A DNA stretch of 64,000 nt from positions 48,886,201 through 48,950,200 of the forward strand of contig OY821774.1 in the NCBI GenBank assembly GCA_963682175.1, given 5' to 3'. Below, one piece after another: positions 59,001 through 64,000 of this stretch. The translations under genes were made by a program, and so were the position numbers. The number at the start of each line of letters is the position of its first letter. The stretch's first letter is position 1. A model generated the notes under the pieces. The model was given only the letters and a program-made list of their open reading frames with translations. It was not told where the DNA came from and searched no databases. The stretch is from Triglochin maritima. Lineage: Eukaryota > Streptophyta > Magnoliopsida > Alismatales > Juncaginaceae.

Positions 59001-62000
59001 CTTTTGCTTTTGATCAGCCTTTATATCAGTTTTGCACTTATATGAGAGTTGTGGCTGGTGGCGCAGAGCTGATTATCTAAAAGTGCATTTTGCTGAAAGT
59101 TGGAATGAGATGCACCATTTGCTTATTATGGAGGTTTGCTTTTAGTTTGCTTCTTTTGTGACCAGCATTCCTGTTGTGTCTAGGTTTACTCACACATATA
59201 TATCATTGTTTTTGTTTCTTATGATGGTTAAATTCTATCTCGATGGAGAAACTCTTCAGCATAATAACATATGAAACACAATAGAGCTTTGTTTTAATCT
59301 GTTTTTTAGTACATGTTCGATAAAGTACTGTATATCAGCATGTTTCGTTTGGTGCATTGTTTTGTGGGTCATGGCTTTCTTGTTGTCCACATGTCAGGGG
59401 CCCCACCATCCCTGGAGAAGAATGTACCATCAGAATGTAATTGGAGATGAAAAATATGTCCGACTCTTTTTTGTTTGATTGGTAAATCTGTCCTCTCTCA
59501 TCATTAGATCTCAACCAACATCTAAATTTTCTGTTCTTGTCAATAGATACAGTCAAACACGAAACCGTAACTATTTGTTTGGATATCTTATCCCCATTTG
59601 GTTCTCGTAAAATGTTGATATTGACATCAAGTCACCTAGGCTAGGGCCTTGTCAGTCGGCTGCTAGCAAAAACAAGTCCTCCAGGAGCACCCGCATCGTC
59701 TTTACCAGACTTCGTGGTTATGATGTTCAATATTCAAAGGGAGGAGATTCACGAATCAGTCTTGCGCTATGTACATACTGTACAAACCCATTTCTGGAAT
59801 GTAGTGCTAGCCAACGACTCTTGTGAGTAAGTCACTCTCTGGAAAGCTCCTGCCTTTAGACCAGAAGATGAAAGCTAGGAAGCAAGCCTATGATAATGGA
59901 TTTCTGGAGGGGGGCCATCATCAGGACAGAACAGAGATTCCCTTTCTTCTTTTTCAGTACCTGATGATGATAGAAGTACCTCGTTCGAATCTGTCCAATT
60001 ATAGTTGGGATATAACCTGCATGTAGGTTATCTTTGCAGTCCCAACACAGGAATCTCCACTATAGATGATGATATGTTCCTTCAATGCTGAAATTTGCTA
60101 AAAATAGAAGATTATTTATTTTAAAAGAACAAAAGTAAGTTTTGGAGCTTCTTCTGAAGCAATATCAGGAGTGATTTGTGAAGGATATAGATATTTTCTC
60201 GGTTCAACCAAAATCAAGAAGGAAAATGATGTGAATGCACGGATGCTCAAGACGTAACTGTGAAGTCATTTTCAACATGGCATATGTGAACTGAAGCCTC
60301 ACAACTAATAGTACGCAATCATGCAACTGCTCATTCGTCTGCAATCATATGAAATTGAACAACAAGAGAGAGAAGATGATCTGTGTGGTTAGTTTGTCAC
60401 AGGTGTAAGCAAAAAAATAGGGGTTTTCCCATTGTCACATTTTTGGTGTTGGCATGCAAAAGAAAACATTTTTCCTGTTGCTTTTATTTTTTGTTTGTTC
60501 AAATAATGAAGGGATTAAGAAAGGTGATGATGTATGAGATGTATAGAAAGTAATATGGATAACTGCTGAACCATCATAATGAGAAAAATTACATGAAACT
60601 CGGCGTTCATGTTTTATTTATGTTACATTGTTTTAAATTTTCAGTAGTAGTCTATGTGATGTTGAGAAGTTACACTTCTTGTGGCAGGAACTTGGGGGCA
60701 ACAAACGGTGGTTTGATCGTTTTCTTGCTCAGCACATCGCAATATTCTATTATTTCATGACTGTCTTCATGTACACAATAAGCCCAAGAATGGCATGTAA
60801 GTATTGTGATCTTCTTTGTGGAATGGTGTTTCTCTTCACATTCTTCAGATGCCAATATCACATTCCTAGTTTTTCCTAATAGAAGTTTGAAACCTGTAGT
60901 ACGTGAACAGGAAGTTCTACTAGAAGGCATTAGAAGTCAGCTAAAACCAAATTCTCATGACATAGACATTTACTGTGATTCAAATAAAGCCACATAATGA
61001 CAGTTTGCTTCTATTTAAAATATATCGAAGTATTAAAATTCACATAATGCATCACATGAATTTGAGAAGCCATTGTTGAAACTTGAGAATAAGCAAACTT
61101 AAAAAAATAATCATCGCATGTACATTTATGGTGTCCGGATGCAACTACTAAGGACTTAATATTCTGAATTTGTAACTAGATAGTTGAACTTTTTAAAATT
61201 TTGACATTCATATAATGGAATATGTGAATGTAGAAATTCATTATTTCTTTAAAATTCTTCAAGAGCTGCAAATCCATATACATGCATATGAAAAAAATCT
61301 AACGGTTTTTGTAATCTTCCTTAATGACATGTAATTTTTGTGAAACTAAATAAGATAATATCTTTTGTAAATATTATCTTTTTATTTTGAAGAGGAATCA
61401 CTAGTTTTTTAGCTAAAAAGTGAAGTTTTGTAGTGGATTTAATTCCATAAATTTTAGATCTTCTTGATATTTTGCTGATATGGCTATCTAGACGATTTCA
61501 CATATTTGTACCTTACATTTTGTGTATTAAAATCTTCAATGTTTTTTACGTTTTAATCTTTTATGTGGTCCATTGCATATAACAGATCATTTTTCCGAAT
61601 GTGTCGAGCGCCATGCATATTCAACTTACGACAAGTTTATAAAGCAGAAAGGAGGTAATACCTTTTGATGACTATCTACCTTTTCCTAGTTGATAATTGA
61701 AATTTCCTACACAAGAATAATACATAAAAATAAATGAGCAACAATATGGGTTTCAGTTCAAAATAAATTGGTAACTAGAATATACCTAAATTGTCCAATG
61801 GAGATTATTTTTTGAACTTCCCAACATATTGGCATCTCAAAAGTCCCAACATGTGTTCACTATAAAATGGATGAATGTGGTGGGTTGATAGTTAGGTTTG
61901 AAACTAATGAACCATTTAACTCTAGAAAATCCTATCTACCTTCTACAAATCGATTTTCATATATGAGCATCAGCATCTTTCTTCACTTGGTTTATTTCTA

Positions 62001-62893
62001 AATTTTCTTGTTCAAGTGCATTTCTTTGTTTAGTACATTGATAATGCCAATAGCAATTTTAAGGACAAGTATGCATCAGAACCACATCACTAAATCTGAT
62101 TTCAGCTGTGCGCTAGTTACTAATAAATACCCTAAAATTGTCTAACCATGTTTTTTCTTATAAATTAACCATTGAATTACCTTCCATACTTGAACTTTAC
62201 TTGCACTCTAAATTTATGCTCATATTGCGACAGATGATCTGAAAAAAATGTGTGCTCCTCAAGTCGCTGTCAGATACTACATGGACAATGACTTGTATAT
62301 GTTTGGTTAGACTTTTAACTCGCCATTTTTTTTGTTTTCGAGAATAACTATCAATTGGTGATTCAAGTTCTGTTTCGTCTTCTTCAGATGAATTCCAGAC
62401 GGCTAGAGCTCCTTACACACGGAGACCCAAAATTGGTAATTCCATCAACGTGGTTTTTGACTCGGTGTGTTGGTTTAACTATTGTCATGTCATTATTGGT
62501 GAAAGGGCACTGGTTTTTATACTCATCAAAAGAACACTTTGGTTGGGTGTAGTTTTGTCTATTGGCAACAAACTTGCCAAATGCGTGAAAATAATGCTTA
62601 GTTGAAATATAACCTGTATCGCCGAGTCTTTAACAGTTACTTTCTTAGATAATTAAGCCACGGTGCTTATAACTTCTAATCAATTTTCAGAAAATCTATA
62701 TGATGTGTTCACCAACATCCGAGACGACGAAGCCGAACACTGCAAGACAATGAAAGCCTGTCAAACACATGGCAATCTCCGATCTCCTCATTCAATGTCG
62801 GATTCTGAAGATGATTCAGTTTGTGATTTACGGCAAGCTGACTGTGAAGGCATTGTTGATTGCGTCAAAAAATCGTTTACTTCTCCCACCTAA
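56070..62893 (+). CDS. PTOX: plastid terminal oxidase (IMMUTANS)
   Basis: Diiron plastoquinol oxidase of thylakoids that passes electrons from plastoquinol to oxygen, needed for carotenoid desaturation and chlororespiration. Exons 56070-56176, 58131-58314, 58758-58851, 59018-59133, 60688-60796, 61586-61654, 62234-62305, 62388-62435 and 62691-62893 give 333 aa in phase, the usual size. Residues 1 to about 45 form a Ser/Thr/Arg-rich chloroplast transit peptide. The diiron ligands are present: Glu in [11 protein letters not shown], Glu and His in [11 protein letters not shown], Glu in [11 protein letters not shown], and Glu and His in RDDEAEHCK. The 48-nt exon 8 encodes the 16-residue insert ([16 protein letters not shown]) that distinguishes PTOX from mitochondrial alternative oxidase. 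The C terminus ends [11 protein letters not shown]. The ATG lies 127 bases past the Harbinger-type element. No lesion is seen. Confidence 0.96.
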
Positions 62894-64000
62894 GAATTAT
62901 ATAATCTCTAATGCTATATACACACTTGATACGAAACAAGAGTGAAAGCAGCATATACATGAAGGATTTTTGGTGTAAATTTAAAGGAGCAGGTAGGACC
63001 GTATGATGGATGGATATTGAATGCCCATGCCTATGGTCATTTGGTTGACAGGAAAAATACAGCAGGAAGGAGAATTGATGCGAATAGAAAAGCAGTGTTA
63101 TTTTTTCTTAGTTTACGAGAAGATCATTTTTTGGCTCCAACCTGTTTCAGTCGTATATAAGTATATAAATTAAGGAAACTCGCTAGAGAGCATAGCATGT
63201 GTAAGGTAATACTTGGCAGTACGTTATAATTTGTAAGCCCTTCAAATCTAATTTCTTTTAGCTTTTGAGCATATTATTTATACAATATTTCACAATCAGA
63301 TATTTTTACTTTCACTGAATTTTCAGTTGGAATTCTGTAAAGCTCAACTTAAAACTAGAATCAGATCTGATTTGTAAAGCTGAAATTGGATGAATCCCGG
63401 TTGCCTCAAGGGTCTGAGATGGTGGATATCAATTTGCTCATTAATTATTTTTCTTGTGTAACACTGGACAGATGTAATACCCATTGTATATCTCAAGTGG
63501 TTCAGGTACTACTTGGACGGAGAGAAGTTGTAAGTTTGATCATCACTCCCATTACAACTCGGGCGGAAAGTAGATCTGCAATTCACTTAATTAAAATTAA
63601 CTTTACCAATGATGTGATTTGGACTTTCTACGTGGGTGTGCTCCCTTGGTCTGTTAACATAGGCTGTCAAATGGATTACAGGAGGTTGCATACAATAATT
63701 AGGAGACCCTCTAGGACAGATTGCCAACCTTAAAGAAAAGATATATTCAAACTAAAGTCCGGTACAAATAAAATAATTATCTGCACTTGGGCATTGCTAT
63801 ACAGATGTTTTCAGAACAAGCATGTATTAAATTTAAAAAAAATATGAAATTCAAGTACTATGTACCAAGCTGAGGTTACAATATAGTTAGAGTTTTCTGC
63901 TTTCGATAGGCAAAAACCACTAGCCAGTGAGATGAATGGAAGGTTTTAGATGCAAATGCTTTCTTCTCCAGAACCCAAATAAGTATGATCCAGTTGAAAG
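62894..64000. other. PTOX 3' flank, no gene recognised
   Basis: AT-rich sequence with the probable PTOX 3' untranslated region at its start. A 115-codon plus-strand frame at 63386-63733 has no motif, no signal peptide and no splice-supported neighbour; it may be a scrap of a retroelement or chance. Nothing else is seen. Confidence 0.4.

Noticed and set aside
63386..63733. 115-codon plus-strand frame after PTOX
   Set aside because: No recognisable motif, no promoter and no supporting splice structure; probably chance or a retroelement scrap.

Overview
This is plant nuclear DNA from an angiosperm: many short exons in AT-rich GT-AG introns, a chloroplast terminal oxidase, a PPR gene, an alcohol-forming acyl-CoA reductase, and abundant plant-type transposons. 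I cannot name the species from the sequence. Exon joins were derived by hand from splice signals, reading phase and family knowledge; all exon sums reported as open were checked to be multiples of three.

Layout. 1-16337 (minus): REV1 translesion polymerase, 20 exons located and the last one not found. Its introns carry a hAT-type MITE and a MITE with long inverted repeats, and exon 12 has an in-frame TGA. 16886-18970 and 20883-23004: two solo LTRs of one family, each with a perfect 5-bp target duplication; the second sits in intron 3 of the next gene. 20077-25577 (plus): fatty acyl-CoA reductase, 10 exons, 490 aa. 26612-29100 (plus): HT1-like Raf-type protein kinase, 3 exons, 381 aa. About 30330-38790: a large Mutator-like element with two convergent genes, a decayed PMD-coiled-coil-ULP1 protease gene (plus) and an open FAR1-type transposase gene (minus), together with three arrays of a 22-bp minisatellite. 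38973-41545 (plus): RNA polymerase III subunit RPC8, 6 exons, 192 aa.

41546-45588 has no gene: a MITE, an LTR-like region with palindromes, and an inverted/tandem repeat block. 45589-45825 (minus): small secreted peptide candidate. 46591-48330 (minus): broken PPR gene. 49072-51136 (minus): U11/U12 snRNP 25K protein, 5 exons, 239 aa. 53432-55942: PIF/Harbinger-type element (TAA duplication) with a decayed SANT/Myb-like gene. 56070-62893 (plus): plastid terminal oxidase PTOX/IMMUTANS, 9 exons, 333 aa. 62894-64000: no gene recognised.

The cellular genes are unrelated housekeeping or lineage genes, not a pathway cluster. The most unusual structure is the Mutator-like element: in each of its two genes the 22-bp minisatellite lies in an intron in the sense orientation, and a third array lies between their 3' ends in inverted orientation to the first. 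Second is the REV1 nonsense codon in a frame-neutral 93-nt exon. Third is the dense GTCGAC-centred palindrome array in the solo LTRs.
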